Assembly: GCA_033063855.1 (NCBI GenBank)
Contig: CP093830.1
Span: 2,790,854-2,854,853 of the forward strand
Direction: 5' to 3'
Origin: Smittia aterrima
Lineage: Eukaryota; Arthropoda; Insecta; Diptera; Chironomidae
Length of the DNA: 64,000 nucleotides
Part shown: piece after piece, positions 9,798 through 21,013 of the stretch
Layout: the number at the start of each line of letters is the position of its first letter
Numbering within the stretch: the first letter of the stretch is position 1
Notes under the pieces: generated by a model
Databases searched by the model: none
The model's input: only the letters and a program-made list of their open reading frames with translations
Told to the model about the DNA's origin: nothing
Made by a program: the position numbers and the translations under genes

Positions 9798-11420
9798 TTA
9801 TTTCGCAATTTTTGTTAATTTCAAATTCATTCCATCAATTGGCGCGAGGAACACTCCAGCGGGAAGGTATTTCATTGGAATTGGCGTCTTCTCACTTGGT
9901 GAGAGGATGTAACTTTGAAGCAACTTCGCGATGGCAATTTTAGTTTGCATCAAACCGAATCGCAAGCCGATGCACTGAAATATAAATAATTAGTCGAGAT
10001 CAATTGAATCAGTTGATATCTTACATTTCTGGATCCTTCTCCGAACGGAAGATAAGTGAATGGTTTACGAGTTTTAACGTTCTCTGGAGTGAATCTCTCA
10101 GGATCAAACTTTTCAGGCTCTGGATAATATTCAGGATCGCGATGCATTGCGTAGACAGAAATTTCAACTGTGGTGCCTTTAGGAATCGTTAGCTTCGTAT
10201 TTGGGATGGAATATTCTTTCGTGCTCTTTCTCGTTAAGTTATGGAGTGGTGGATATTTCCTGAGACTTTCGTTCATGACCATTTCTAAATATTTCGATCC
10301 AAGCAACGCATCGTAATTCAACTTCCCATCGGCATCAGCCGCAGCATTGATTTCATCTCGAAGCTTTTCTTGAATGTCAGGATTCACTGCAAGCTCGTAC
10401 ATCGTGAAAGTCATAAGCGTGGAACTTGATTCAAATCCACCGATATAGATAAGGAAACTTTCAGCAGCAAGTTCGTCGTTTGTGAAAGAATCTTTGAGTC
10501 CAAGGAGCAAAGACACAAAATCATTTCGTTGAATATTATTCTCGGATCGATATTTAAGAGTTTGAAGGAAAGTGCTGTGGAAGAATTCAGCAACTTCTGG
10601 AGTGTTACTTCCAAGTTTTAGCTTTCGACTTAGTTCAGGAAAGCCATTTGTGAAAAAGAATTTCATAATTTGAAAAGGAGAAATATCGAATACTTTTCTA
10701 CCATATTTCAAAAATTCTGATTTTGGATCCTCAAGACCTGAGAGAAAAAAAATTATATTTGAATCAAATTATTATTGAAATCTTACATTTGCATTCGAGT
10801 CCAAAAGCAACATTCCCGATCACATCGGAAGTGTATTTCGCAGCTAAACTTCTCATTTCAATGACACTTGATGATTTTAAATCCTTTTCAATAACGTTCA
10901 TGAATCTTTCTGCGATGCCATCGACAATTTCAAACATCATCTTCATTTTTCCTGATGTAAAAATTGGGGAAAGCTTTACGCGACGGTCTCGCCAGTCCTG
11001 ACCTTCCATCGTAAGAATGCTAATAAATAATTAAATGAAAACCAAACACTCTGGGACACTAAACGAAACTCACTTTGCTGACAACGGATCATCTTTCTTA
11101 TTGAAATAAAATCCGCGATCATGGAATGAGGAGAAATCTCTGACGAGAATATTTTTAATAAGTTCTGGTTCAATCGCCAAGAAAACTGGACTGAGCGTGT
11201 AATAAATTCCAACTCCTTGCGCCTTTCCCTTAAAGCTATTGTAAATATTTTGCAAGTTTTCTGCTGTGTTGATCTTTGTTCCAACTCCTTTCAACGATCC
11301 AAAAGGAAACGAGACTTCGACTGTGTCAAATCCACGTTGCTTCCAATAATTATATCGAGCTTTGACCCAAAAGTAAGCGAGAACTATCGCACTTGCGAAG
11401 AGATACAGCAGAGCACTCAT
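9798..11420 (-). CDS. CYP6-like cytochrome P450, type A copy 5 with Ser in the I-helix
   Basis: Exons 11420-11074, 11019-10787, 10737-10025 and 9974-9798 encode 489 residues with the common type A splice pattern. The anchor, ExxR (ESLRKYPP), PERF and FGEGSRNC haem loop are intact. The I-helix reads GGFESSS where its sisters read GGFETSS or AGFETSS, so the usual oxygen-activating Thr is Ser. Ser keeps the hydroxyl and is tolerated in some P450s, so the enzyme may still work. The post-ExxR segment (YPPLHNLTRK) is also distinct. The donor of intron 1 is gtgagt rather than gtaagt. The C-terminus ends ..LTKIAK instead of ..LTKIKN. Confidence 0.95.
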
Positions 11421-11652
11421 TTTTTGCTTCCAATTCTTATGAGAATATTTCACAAACTGAAGCGTTTGAGCTGATTGCAGTTGCTTTTAAATGAAAATTA
11501 TAGAAAGGTGTAGGTTACAGTTAATGTAGACAAAGACAGTACTCATAATCGAATAAAAACAATCGTTTGATAAGCGTTATCGCAATGTTCCTGCAGGTTT
11601 TAATTCCTCATGACCAAATATAACTAAATCCAAAGATAAGTTTATCTCTTAA

Positions 11653-13296
11653 CTAAATTCGCTTAAGCGTTAGCCACATTTTATTATTCGGTGAGACAAA
11701 TAAGGAAGTCGGAGAAAACTTCATCGGAATTGTCGTTCGAGAAGTTGGAGAGACTTCAAAGTTTGCTATAAGCTTAATGATTGCGAGCTTAACTTGAAGA
11801 ATGCCGAATCGTCCTCCAATGCATTGGCGCGGTCCTCGACCTGATTGTAAAAATATTTTAAATTTCTTTCGAAGCTAAAAATAACTCAATCATCTCACCA
11901 AACGGAATAAACGTAAACGGTTTCCTATTTCTGATATTTTCTGCTGTAAACCTCTCGGGATCAAATAAATCTGGTTCAGGATAATATTCTGGGTCGCGAT
12001 GAATTGATAAGACATTAATTTGAATTGTTGTGCCTTTTGGAATTATCAACTCTGTGTTGGGAATGTTAAAATCCTTTGTCGCCTGTCGCTGAATAAAGCC
12101 AGGTGGATATTTCCGCAGTGCTTCGTTGACAACCATATCAAGATACTTGAAGCTGTGAAGAAGATCATAAGAGAGCTTTCCATCATTCTCCTTTATGCCT
12201 GAAAGTATTTCCAGACGAAGCTTCTCTTGAACTTTTGGATTAAGTGCAAGCTCATAAATGGCAAAGACCGATAACGAACTTGAAGTCTCAAAACCTGAAA
12301 ATATTTCATTTCATTTTAATCGATTTGAACTCACAAATAAAGTTTTCTGACCTCCAAGGAAGAAAATAAAACTTTCCGCTGCTAGCTCTGAGTTCGTCAA
12401 ACCTGCAGTTTTCTTTAGATCAATTAATATTTGCATGAAGTCTTTCCGGATGAGTTGACTTCTTTCACGCTCTTCCACGCTGTCAATAAAAGTTTTGTAG
12501 AAGAATTTGATGACGCTTCCTTTGTTCGCTGTTAGACGTAAACTTCTTGCGAATGACGGGAAAGAGCTCTTAAAGAAAAACTTCAGTAAATCGAGAACGC
12601 TCAGGTCAACAATTTCCTTTCCGTGTTTCCTGAATTTAGAACTCGAATCATTCAAGCAATTGCCGTCCAGTCCAAAAGCTACTTTCGCGATAGAATCGGT
12701 TGAGAAGCGACAAAGAATTTCATGAACTTCAACGTCGCTTGATGTTCTCGCTGCTTTGTCAACCACATTTACCATTATATCACCGATTGCATCAACGATT
12801 TCAAACATAAGCTTTATTTTTCCGGTTGTGAAAGTCGACGTTAGCTTCGTTCGGCGCTCTCGCCACTCGCTACCTGTTGCATTTTTCTTTGGTAAACTGG
12901 ATTTATTATGTTTGCAATCTTCTTTTACTCACCATCGAGAGAGAGTAAATGAGCCGATATTGGATCATCTCTTTTGTTATAAAACATTCCTCGGCCCGTG
13001 AAGCTATCAAAGTTTGTTGAACAAATGTTTCTTATCAGCTCGGGATCCAACGGAAGGAGGAAAGGTTTCACCATTGAAAAGAAACCAACAGCAGGGCCTT
13101 TGCCTTTGAATTTTCGATAGAAATCGTCAAGTCCAACGTGCAACGATTGTTTAGTTCCAATTCCCTCCAATGATCCGAAAGGAAAAATCAATTCCGCTGA
13201 AGGAAAACCTCGAGATGTCCAAAAGTTTCGACGTTTCTTTATCCAAAAATGAATGTAGAGAAGAAACAGACTGAAAAATATAACTAACAAGCTCAT
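11653..13296 (-). CDS. divergent CYP6-like cytochrome P450 at the array edge (complete)
   Basis: Exons 13296-12933, 12873-12352, 12294-11899 and 11840-11653 give 489 residues. The anchor (MSLLVIFFSLFLLYIHFW), FPFGSLEGIGTK, the I-helix GGFETSSS, ExxR as EALR and the haem loop FGRGPRQCIG are all present. Introns lie after LSLDG, inside the I-helix and in the haem loop. This pattern is shared in part with the P450 at 2,968-4,553 but not with the type A copies. The donor of intron 2 (gtcaga) is weak, yet the join gives the expected LGGFETS. It is the outermost gene of the array and faces away from the Calx exons that begin 142 bases to the right. Confidence 0.94.
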
Positions 13297-13438
13297 TGTT
13301 TAACTTCTTGTCGCACCAACTATTAATGATCAACTGAAAGAAAATAAAGTTTCTTCGTTCGAAAAAAGTTGCAAACTATTACGTCAGCGTCTTACATTTA
13401 ATTTCAAATAAATATTTACACATTTCTTCTCATCGCAG

Positions 13439-14477
13439 AACACTGTAGACAAATTAGTACAAAGAGCTAATGCATCCATATTGATCGGAACATCATCATG
13501 GAAGGAGCAATTTGTCGAGGCTTTAACTGTAAATCCAGGTTTGTTTACAAAAGCTAGATTGATTACGAGATTTTAATCTTCTTTAATTTTCTAGGAGACG
13601 ACGATGGGGATGATGACGAGCCAGCTAATCCCGACGATGATCCACCAACTCCAAGCTGCATGGACTACATCATGCACTTCCTCACGCTCTTCTGGAAAAT
13701 TATTTTCGCGTTTATCCCGCCAACAGGTGAAAACAAACATCACCTTGAACTCTTGACATTTAATCGACTTTAATGTTTTTCTTTTACATACAAAAATAAA
13801 TGCAGACATGGCTGGCGGATATTTAAGCTTCGTCATTTCCATCTTATGTATCGGTGTCGTGACTGCTATCATTGGCGACGTGGCATCACATTTCGGCTGC
13901 ACGTTAGGAATTAAGGACTCAGTCACTGCCATTGTGTTTGTTGCTCTGGGAACGAGTATACCAGGTAAAAAAGTTATTTCTTGCTTTGTTCAATTATTTT
14001 TGCTCAAATTGGAATTTCTTTTCTCAGATACGTTCGCCAGTAAAGTGGCAGCTATTCAGGACAAGTATGCAGATGCTAGTGTCGGTAACGTGACGGGCAG
14101 TAATGCTGTCAATGTCTTCCTTGGAATTGGATTGGCGTGGACAATGGCTGCAATCTATCACGCATCGCATGGACGACCGTTTGTCGTTCCATCTGGAAAG
14201 TAAGAGATTTTCAATTTTGCCGCTAAATCAGAAAATTAATTAAGAACTTTTTGTTTCTTCTAGTTTGGCATTTTCTGTAACGATTTTCTGTTCGGGAGCA
14301 GCGATTGCGATCATGATTCTTCTAGCTCGTCGAAGTAAATCTGTTGGCGGTGAACTTGGAGGACCCAAGGTCGCGAAGTACGTTACAGCAGCAGCTCTCT
14401 TTGCTTTGTGGATCATCTATCTTGTCTTGAGCAGCTTGGAAGCATACGGATTCATTAAGTTCGGCGCCAAAGCATAA
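13439..14477 (+). CDS. Calx: Na+/Ca2+ exchanger, C-terminal exons only
   Basis: Five exons (13439-13538, 13595-13726, 13806-13964, 14028-14199, 14264-14477) encode the last 258 residues of a plasma-membrane sodium/calcium exchanger. The sequence runs ANASILIGTSSWKEQF (end of the cytosolic regulatory loop), an acidic DDDGDDDEPANPDDD stretch, then membrane helices. These include the second alpha repeat GTSIPDTFASKVAA and GNVTGSNAVNVFLGIG, the ion-binding part of the exchanger, and end LSSLEAYGFIKFGAKA. The first exon opens with a clean acceptor (catcgcag), so coding exons must exist upstream, but none are found between it and the left edge. The most likely reading is that the P450 array lies in the preceding Calx intron and the first two thirds of Calx lie further left. 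Confidence 0.93.
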
Positions 14478-16937
14478 ATTTGTTGAAACTTCTTAGCCAA
14501 TTTTTAAAATTTTCGTTTTACGAAATACTTTCAATCAGTTGTGAAGCAATTTCTTAGTGATAAGTGTAACTTTGACATTGATTTCTATGATTTTAACAGA
14601 TTTCGAAGTTTTCTTTTCGTCTTTCCTTTTTAACAAATTAAAAGCAAATGATACTCGAGTTTAATTGTAAGAGAAGTTAAACAGACATAACGAACCAATC
14701 TAAAAGTCATATCTGGGACTCGTGTTTTGCATGAATTTAATTCTTCCTGCTACTTATAAAACAATGTTTGAAATTAAGATTTTTTTTGTTGAGAGAGAAA
14801 GCGGAAGAAGAGAGAGAGAGAGAGAAGGAACAGCAAGTCCTATCGTAGTTGAAATGATAAAGTAGTTAGATTGTTTGATATTTCCACAGTCGACGACTAT
14901 CGGCACTGATCAAAGAACCAAGAGAAATCTTCTTAATGTCCATCAACTGAACAATTTTCTTAGCTGACCTTCAGATTTTTGTACGAAAAATAAAAGAAAC
15001 AGAAATATTCATATTTTGTATGCCTTGCCTCTACAATCGACATAACTGTCGCTAATTCCCTACCAAAAGCAACAATATGAATTCGTAGATAACACAGTTT
15101 TAAATGAATGTAAACGCCAATTTATTATGTGTCTTGCCTAAGAAGGCTTATTTAAGATATCGAAGAAAAAAAAGAACAAATCCACAAAATATTAAGAAGC
15201 ATTGAAACGTCCGAATTCATTTCTTTTCGATTTCAATCGTTGCACAACTCGTGCTTCACTTTCTCTCTAGTCGTTGAACAAAAAACAAAACATTGAGCGC
15301 ATATTAATTTCCTTCCTAACTAAAATATTTCGATTTATATCTATGATGTTACGTTTTGATTCAACCAACGAAAGTCGAATAAATTTATTTTAAGGACAAA
15401 ATAATTGTTAGAAATTTTAAATTGTCACTTCATGTAAAAAACAAAAATGTAAATTACATTTTACATTTATGGAGATTGAGAGTGGCATCTGAGGTCACAT
15501 CTTCCTTAAATATCTAGATAGCTAGCGATATAAAACTCTTTGTTTGTAGGATCGATTTTCCTAAAGACAAAATAGAGAAAATGTTTCCTTAATTTATGGA
15601 ACCAAATTTAAAACTTTTCATCGTGCAATCGGATAGATTTAGAAATGTCTGTTCTTATTGTCTTATTTTTCTCAAAAAGGAAATTCAGTGAAATCAGGAT
15701 CAGTCTACAAATCATGAAGTCATGAGAATGAAGTTGGGGATGAAAAAATATTTTTTTGTGTTGTCATCGTGACTTGTGGATTGATCCTAAACTTCTCAAA
15801 GCATGATGTAAATATTCCCACAACATAATTATTTAAAACTTTTATTCATGAATATTGAATTTGGTCTTTTAAATTATTTTCTCAAACTTTTAATGAATCA
15901 ATCCGATTGTCTTCTAAGATACAACTATTCGCTTTTCGATTCTAACTCAACTTCTCAGCAAATAAAAGAAATTATTGCGTAGACGAAAAGAGGAATAAGA
16001 ACCAACACAGCTTAGTTGATAGTCTTATCTTTCAAGAAACCCAATAAATTTATTCTTCGATGGTTTTTTCGGAGCTTCGATGGTTGATGCTTAACTATAC
16101 AAGAAAATGTCTTCACATATTTACCGATTTTCCTTGAAAATACTTTAAATCGTTGTTAGTTATCGTAAAGAAAAAAAATCAGAACGAGAAGAATATTCGA
16201 TTATGGAAGCCTTTACCGAGAATATTTATAAATCTTAAACTATTTAATTTGTCAAAAGAGGAGCTGTCGCCCTTTTAAAAGCTTTGGTTTTATAGCTTTT
16301 AACTTAAAGTTGCGATCTAAAAAGCAATTTCGGAATAATTTCGCAAACATTAAAAAACAATGAAAGAGTCTTATCATTTATCGAGCCATTGTTAATTTGA
16401 GCATAGTGTAACAAAGAACTTTATTTTATAAAAGACAAAGATTTTCATTGCAAGAACGGGTGAAATATCGATTGAGAAGGAACTCTTTGTTGGAATGATG
16501 TTGCATTAAAGTCCATTGAATAGCAGTTATACAAAGAGAGAAATATCAAATTGTAACTAATTGAGATGGAAATGATGAATAAAAACATTGAAAACCGATT
16601 TCTGAAGTTTTGAATTGAGTAATCAAGTGCAGCGAATTTTCGATTTTTTCAGCAAATGGACAAAAAAGCGAAGATTGACAATATTTTTTAACGGTTTACG
16701 AGGGGACATCCTTGTGAAGAATTAAGGAGTCGAGGGGACATCCTTGTGAACTAATCTTTGGTTTAACGGAAAGTTTTGATTTTTTTTTTACTTGAGCACC
16801 CTTAGAACTTTTTTTTTTGTTCTAGAACTTTTCAGAAAAATCTTCATTCGCATCCCGATCGTCGTCAAAGAAACAAGTCAAATTTTAAACTTGAAGAAAA
16901 GATTGAATTAAAAATTAAAAAAGTTTAATCACTCAAG
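14478..16937. other. Calx 3' UTR and gene-free spacer
   Basis: The first ~500 bases are probably the Calx 3' UTR; an AATAAA lies at 14,989-14,994. A GA-rich microsatellite sits at about 14,790-14,830. The remainder is AT-rich with no convincing frame. A 20-base direct repeat (cgaggggacatccttgtgaa) occurs at 16,699-16,718 and 16,731-16,750, upstream of the next gene. Confidence 0.5.
16699..16750. repeat. 20-base direct repeat upstream of mucin-like gene
   Basis: The string cgaggggacatccttgtgaa occurs twice, at 16,699-16,718 and 16,731-16,750, with identical sequence and a 12-base gap. It lies about 190 bases before the ATG of the mucin-like gene at 16,938. It could be a promoter element or a chance local duplication. 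Confidence 0.6.
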
Positions 16938-17763
16938 ATGAAGCTCATTATCATCCTCGCATGTTGCTTCTTGTTGGCAAACGCCGAACTAAATAGCCCT
17001 GACAGTAATCGAACTTCTTTGAAGTAAGTTGGGTTAAGCACATGCTGAGATTTTTCGACTAACAATTTTCTTATTTTGCAATAGCAACTCTTCGTCAAAT
17101 GAGATCCCAGTGAACGCAACTGGGTCCCAGTCAACGCATGATCAGACCCAGAACGTTGTTGCAAAACAGAACCCAGAGAACGCCACGCATGTTCAGACCC
17201 AGAACGCTACTACAAGTACGACAGTCATTGACACTGCTCAAAATTCTACTGTCAAAGGCACAAGCGCTCAACCAAACAACATTGACCAGGAAACGGAGAA
17301 ACCAACATCGCCAACAGCTGTCCCAACTTCTGTTGCAACTACTCCGTCAGTCACAAGCGCTCAAACTCGCCAGGAAACGAAGAATACATCACCGTCAGTT
17401 TCTACTGTAACACAGTCAACTTCTGCAACTACTCCGCCAGGTACCAGCGTTCAAACAAACCAGACTCGCCAGGAAACGAAGAATCCATTGCCGTCAACGA
17501 CATCTGCTTTAGCCTCAAGTATTTCCGTACTTTACGAGAAACCTGAAGACGTTCGACAAAATATTACTGATCCGAAGCCTGAAGTTCAATCGGATGAAGT
17601 CGAAAAATTTCTGAGCGAAAAAGTTAAACCCGGCGACAAGCGACCAAAGGGTAAGTTGGAGGACGACTCTGGAAAACCAGCAGCAAAGAGCGCTGCAATT
17701 GGCTCATCTCAATGTCTTGCTCTCGTCGTCGTTTGCTTTGCTTTCCTGTACTTGTGTAAATAA
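16938..17763 (+). CDS. secreted or surface mucin-like Thr/Ser-rich protein
   Basis: Two exons (16938-17023 and 17085-17763) encode 254 residues. A signal peptide (MKLIIILACCFLLANA) is followed by a long low-complexity region rich in Thr, Ser, Asn, Gln and Pro, including NXT/NXS sequons and imperfect repeats such as QTRQETKN (twice) and TQNVV/TQNAT. Near the C-terminus a charged segment (EVEKFLSEKVKPGDKRPKGK) precedes a hydrophobic end (CLALVVVCFAFLYLCK). That layout suits a GPI-anchored or single-pass surface mucin. I do not recognise an orthologue; such proteins evolve quickly. The start is fixed by the signal peptide, and the intron by a gtaagt donor and an atag acceptor in phase. Confidence 0.85.
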
Positions 17764-18670
17764 GTAAGCAAAGCTTGCTTCATATTATTATTTTTGGCAA
17801 AAGCCACATCAAATTCTAAATTCTAGTTGCATCTAGAAAATCCTCAAAAAGAAAATAAAGAATTTCAAAATGTTAAATCTTGGCTTCTCAAACTTTTATT
17901 TTCAGAGATTTTCAAACTTTTCTGAAGTGACGATAATTTTGATTCGAACGTTGGTCCAGCTTAATAATCACGATTCATGAAGTTATCTTAGCTGCCACTT
18001 AGATCACAACCATTTCTTTATTTGACTTTGGCAACGACTCATGAATTGCATTGCTTGTCTCAAGGACATTCACTTTAATATCTTTTCAAATTGCCGTATC
18101 GATTTCCTGCATTCTAAATTAATCAAAGGAAGTTGAGTAACAACAAAACGTGTACTACATCGATACAGTTACAAAACGAGTCTCGTTGACAAAATAATCG
18201 GTTTCCTTAAATATTCACGAGATATCCTTCCCTTACTTCTCAATCGCCACAAGCATGGGGGGTCTACTTCGTGCATTTCAATATCAATTTTTATTGATTT
18301 CTCCTTCGGAAGCTTTCATATAGAATAATAAGGCCGATCTAATGTTTGTCCCCGAAATGATTCTTCATTTTACGAGCTTCATTTACATCGAAAGAGCGGC
18401 ACGAACTTAAAATGTTGCGAGGACATTTCCAGTCACTCGGCGTTCATCGACAAGTAATCAAGCAAAGAAGAACAAGTGCTGTGGGTTAATTTATTATAAT
18501 TCTTCTTAATCTGTTGAGTTCCTAAAATAAATTAATTCTGATAAGAATTGTCAAAGAGAAAAGAACTTTGAGTGGTCAACATTCGCTTTTAAAAACGTTA
18601 AACGAAACTGATTAGCTTAACAAGTTGATCGAACTGTAAAAATCTTGTGACAAAAGCTTTGTAGAAAACG
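17764..18670. other. gene-free spacer
   Basis: An AATAAA near 17,855 is a likely polyadenylation signal for the preceding mucin-like gene. The rest, up to the next ATG, shows no convincing coding or structural signal. Confidence 0.4.
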
Positions 18671-19231
18671 ATGAATTTACAAATAATTTCGTTGGTGATT
18701 TTTGGAGCGATTACATTTGTCGTGAGTCAAGATGAGATGACCACGATGGCAGCCGCAGCTGTAACTGAAAATTCTCCTGAAGCAATGACAACTCAAATCG
18801 AAGCAATGGCCATGACCCAAATGGAAGCAAAAGCAATGACTCAAATGGAAGCAGTTGCCACGACTTCACCACCAGCAACAATGCAAAATGTACAGCAAGA
18901 CATGGCAGCGCCAATGTCAACTGTTGAATCTGCAAAAGTTGAAAATCCGATGGTCGAAGCAAGCACTCAAGGTCCAGTAATGTCAGACTCGCCAATAGCA
19001 ACGCAAGCTGCAGCAGAAGCCACTATGCCGACAACAATGCAAGCTACGACTGAAGCTACCATGCCAACGACACATGTACAAACTGAAGAAGCAACAACTG
19101 TTAAGATGCCTCCAATGGCACGTAGTCCAACAACGTTGGCGCCAGAGACGACGACCAGTGCATCTAATTATCTGAAATTCAATCTCTCTTCATTCTTATC
19201 AGCTGCATTTTTCATCCTTCTCACGTTTTAA
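18671..19231 (+). CDS. small mucin-like, probably GPI-anchored protein
   Basis: A single exon encodes 186 residues. The signal peptide (MNLQIISLVIFGAITFVVSQ) is followed by a Met/Thr/Ala/Glu-rich low-complexity body with repeats of the form AMTQMEA and EATMPTTMQ, then a hydrophobic C-terminal tail (FNLSSFLSAAFFILLTF) with no charged residues after it. That tail is the classic shape of a GPI-attachment signal. The high Met content is unusual for a mucin, where Pro and Ser normally dominate. I recognise no family. It lies in the same orientation as the mucin-like gene upstream, but the two share no repeat unit. Confidence 0.82.
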   Translation: MNLQIISLVIFGAITFVVSQDEMTTMAAAAVTENSPEAMTTQIEAMAMTQMEAKAMTQMEAVATTSPPATMQNVQQDMAAPMSTVESAKVENPMVEASTQGPVMSDSPIATQAAAEATMPTTMQATTEATMPTTHVQTEEATTVKMPPMARSPTTLAPETTTSASNYLKFNLSSFLSAAFFILLTF

Positions 19232-19962
19232 AATAGCGCGATGACTCATCAAAGTTGACGCAAGCTCAACAAAGTCGTTTGTTGATTTTGGTAATTCTGT
19301 ACTTTCTAGACGAAAAAAAAAATCTATAATTAGATTAGACCCTCCCGCCTCCATTTGTTAGGTGTATTAGTCTAAGAACGAGACTAGCTAAGTTGATCGA
19401 TGATTATCTACGTTCATAAAACAAAAATATCGAGCAATGCCCCCATCGAAGAAAAAATATCGCACTCACTGACTGGACCATCAAAAATTTAAAACTTAAT
19501 CTCCCTTCTCTTCTTCTTTTATTGCTAAGTGGTTTGCGAACAATCCCCTAAGTCGTAAAAAAATCTAAGCTTTTACTAAGTTTGTCGATGTGCATGTGAA
19601 TCTAGGAAGAGAAGAAAATAAAAATCTGTTTACAAAAGAATGCGTCTCGCATATTTCTTATAAAATAACCGTTGATAATGAAAAAGATTCATTCAGTCGT
19701 AAGTTAGCAGTTGTAAGAGTCGAAGCTCTAGAAATTGATTTTGCTCGAAATTTTCAAAAAGAATTATTTTGTGGAGAAAATCAGTTTTGAACTTGTCAGT
19801 GCGTGAATGAGATTTCAAAGAAAGCCAAGTGATAATGACAGAAATCGACCAAAGCAAGATCGTAAAGTGAAATTTCTTGACTTTTTAAAAACGACAAAGT
19901 GTCAAAGAATCGACAGAAATTATTGGAAATTTAAATAATTAAAGTCCAGAGAAGAATCGAGA
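19232..19962. other. gene-free spacer / 5' UTR region
   Basis: No supported gene is seen. A 66-codon frame at 19,590-19,790 has no recognisable content and probably lies in the promoter or 5' UTR of the next gene. Confidence 0.4.
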
Positions 19963-20961
19963 ATGGCAAACGAGAAGACTCCACTTTTGTTGCCCACACC
20001 AAAAGCCGACGAGTTCATTGTGAAGATCCCAGCTGATTACGATATTAACCAGTAAGTACAGATATTAAAAAACAAGGAATAACTCTTCGTGATTGAGCTC
20101 GTATTCGAAGTTTTGTTGATAAGAAAATTTCTTTCGCTCCGTGATTTGTGAGTGATCCCTAACATGCTTGCCTCGAAGGAAAGAAAGAGAATTAGCCTTC
20201 GAGCCCTTGGCCAATAATTCTTCTATTGACAATAACGACACATTTCTAGCTCATTAAGTATTTTTCCTATCAAGGTCTATCAGACTTGTTTTTAATCGTT
20301 TCAAGAGAGAAAGAAATCACATCCCGCGTTTGGTTCCGCATCGTGATTGATTATCAAGAAATAAAATGATTCATAGCAATCAACGCGAATAAAGTCTTCC
20401 GGAACATTTCCACTTCTCAAGATTAGCAAAAGGATTTTTAATGAATTTTCAAGTTCGCATGACAGTTGACATTGCCTTGATCAGCGAATAACGCGATCTG
20501 GTTTCATTTCAATTCTGATGACAACGCAATTTAGAAAATTATTGTTATCAATAGTTTTGTTTGTTGATTGCAATTGTCAATGCATGAACCTGAAAACAAA
20601 TTCAATCAACAAGCTGAGTCATCATAAATGACATTTTCTAATCAAGCAATTTTCTTTAATTATTTTCAGCAATGAAATGGCGATGAGTCTTACGTACGAG
20701 GAGCTTCTTCCTTTCGTCATCGATCCAAGTTGGATCCATCTGCGCAAGATCTGCTCAACGACATGCTTCATATCGTTCTTTGTGATACTTCTTGCTGCTT
20801 GTATCATCGCACACTCTTCAATGACGGAAAACATTTGCGGCTCATTGATCGCAGTGAACAACGACGTCAACAATACTCAGATTGAAAGTGTTACTGACGC
20901 ATTTCCTAATGGAATCTTGACCGTTATTTTTGACGGATTGAACTCGACCGTGTCGAGTTAA
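19963..20961 (+). CDS. short type II membrane protein resembling the CD98hc (SLC3A2) N-terminus
   Basis: Two exons (19963-20051 and 20670-20961) encode 126 residues. A cytosolic N-terminus (MANEKTPLLLPTPKADEF) leads to LTYEELLPFVIDPSWIHLRK, one membrane helix (about 60-80, CFISFFVILLAACIIAHSS) and a short Asn-rich outside tail that ends at a stop. The pattern EEL-x5-DP-x-W-x2-LR followed by a helix resembles the N-terminal domain of SLC3 heavy chains, which chaperone SLC7 amino-acid transporters. The alpha-glucosidase-like ectodomain is absent. The splice is in phase (CA|C) with a gtaagt donor. Family assignment is inference from the motif. It could instead be an unrelated small membrane protein. 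Confidence 0.7.
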
Positions 20962-21013
20962 ATTTTTATTTATGCAATTAATTTTAAGATTCGACAAATG
21001 AAATTTAATGTTA

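Noticed and set aside
14790..14830. GA-rich tract as a regulatory GAGA site
   Set aside because: It lies in the Calx 3' region, far from any start codon. A simple microsatellite is the plainer explanation.
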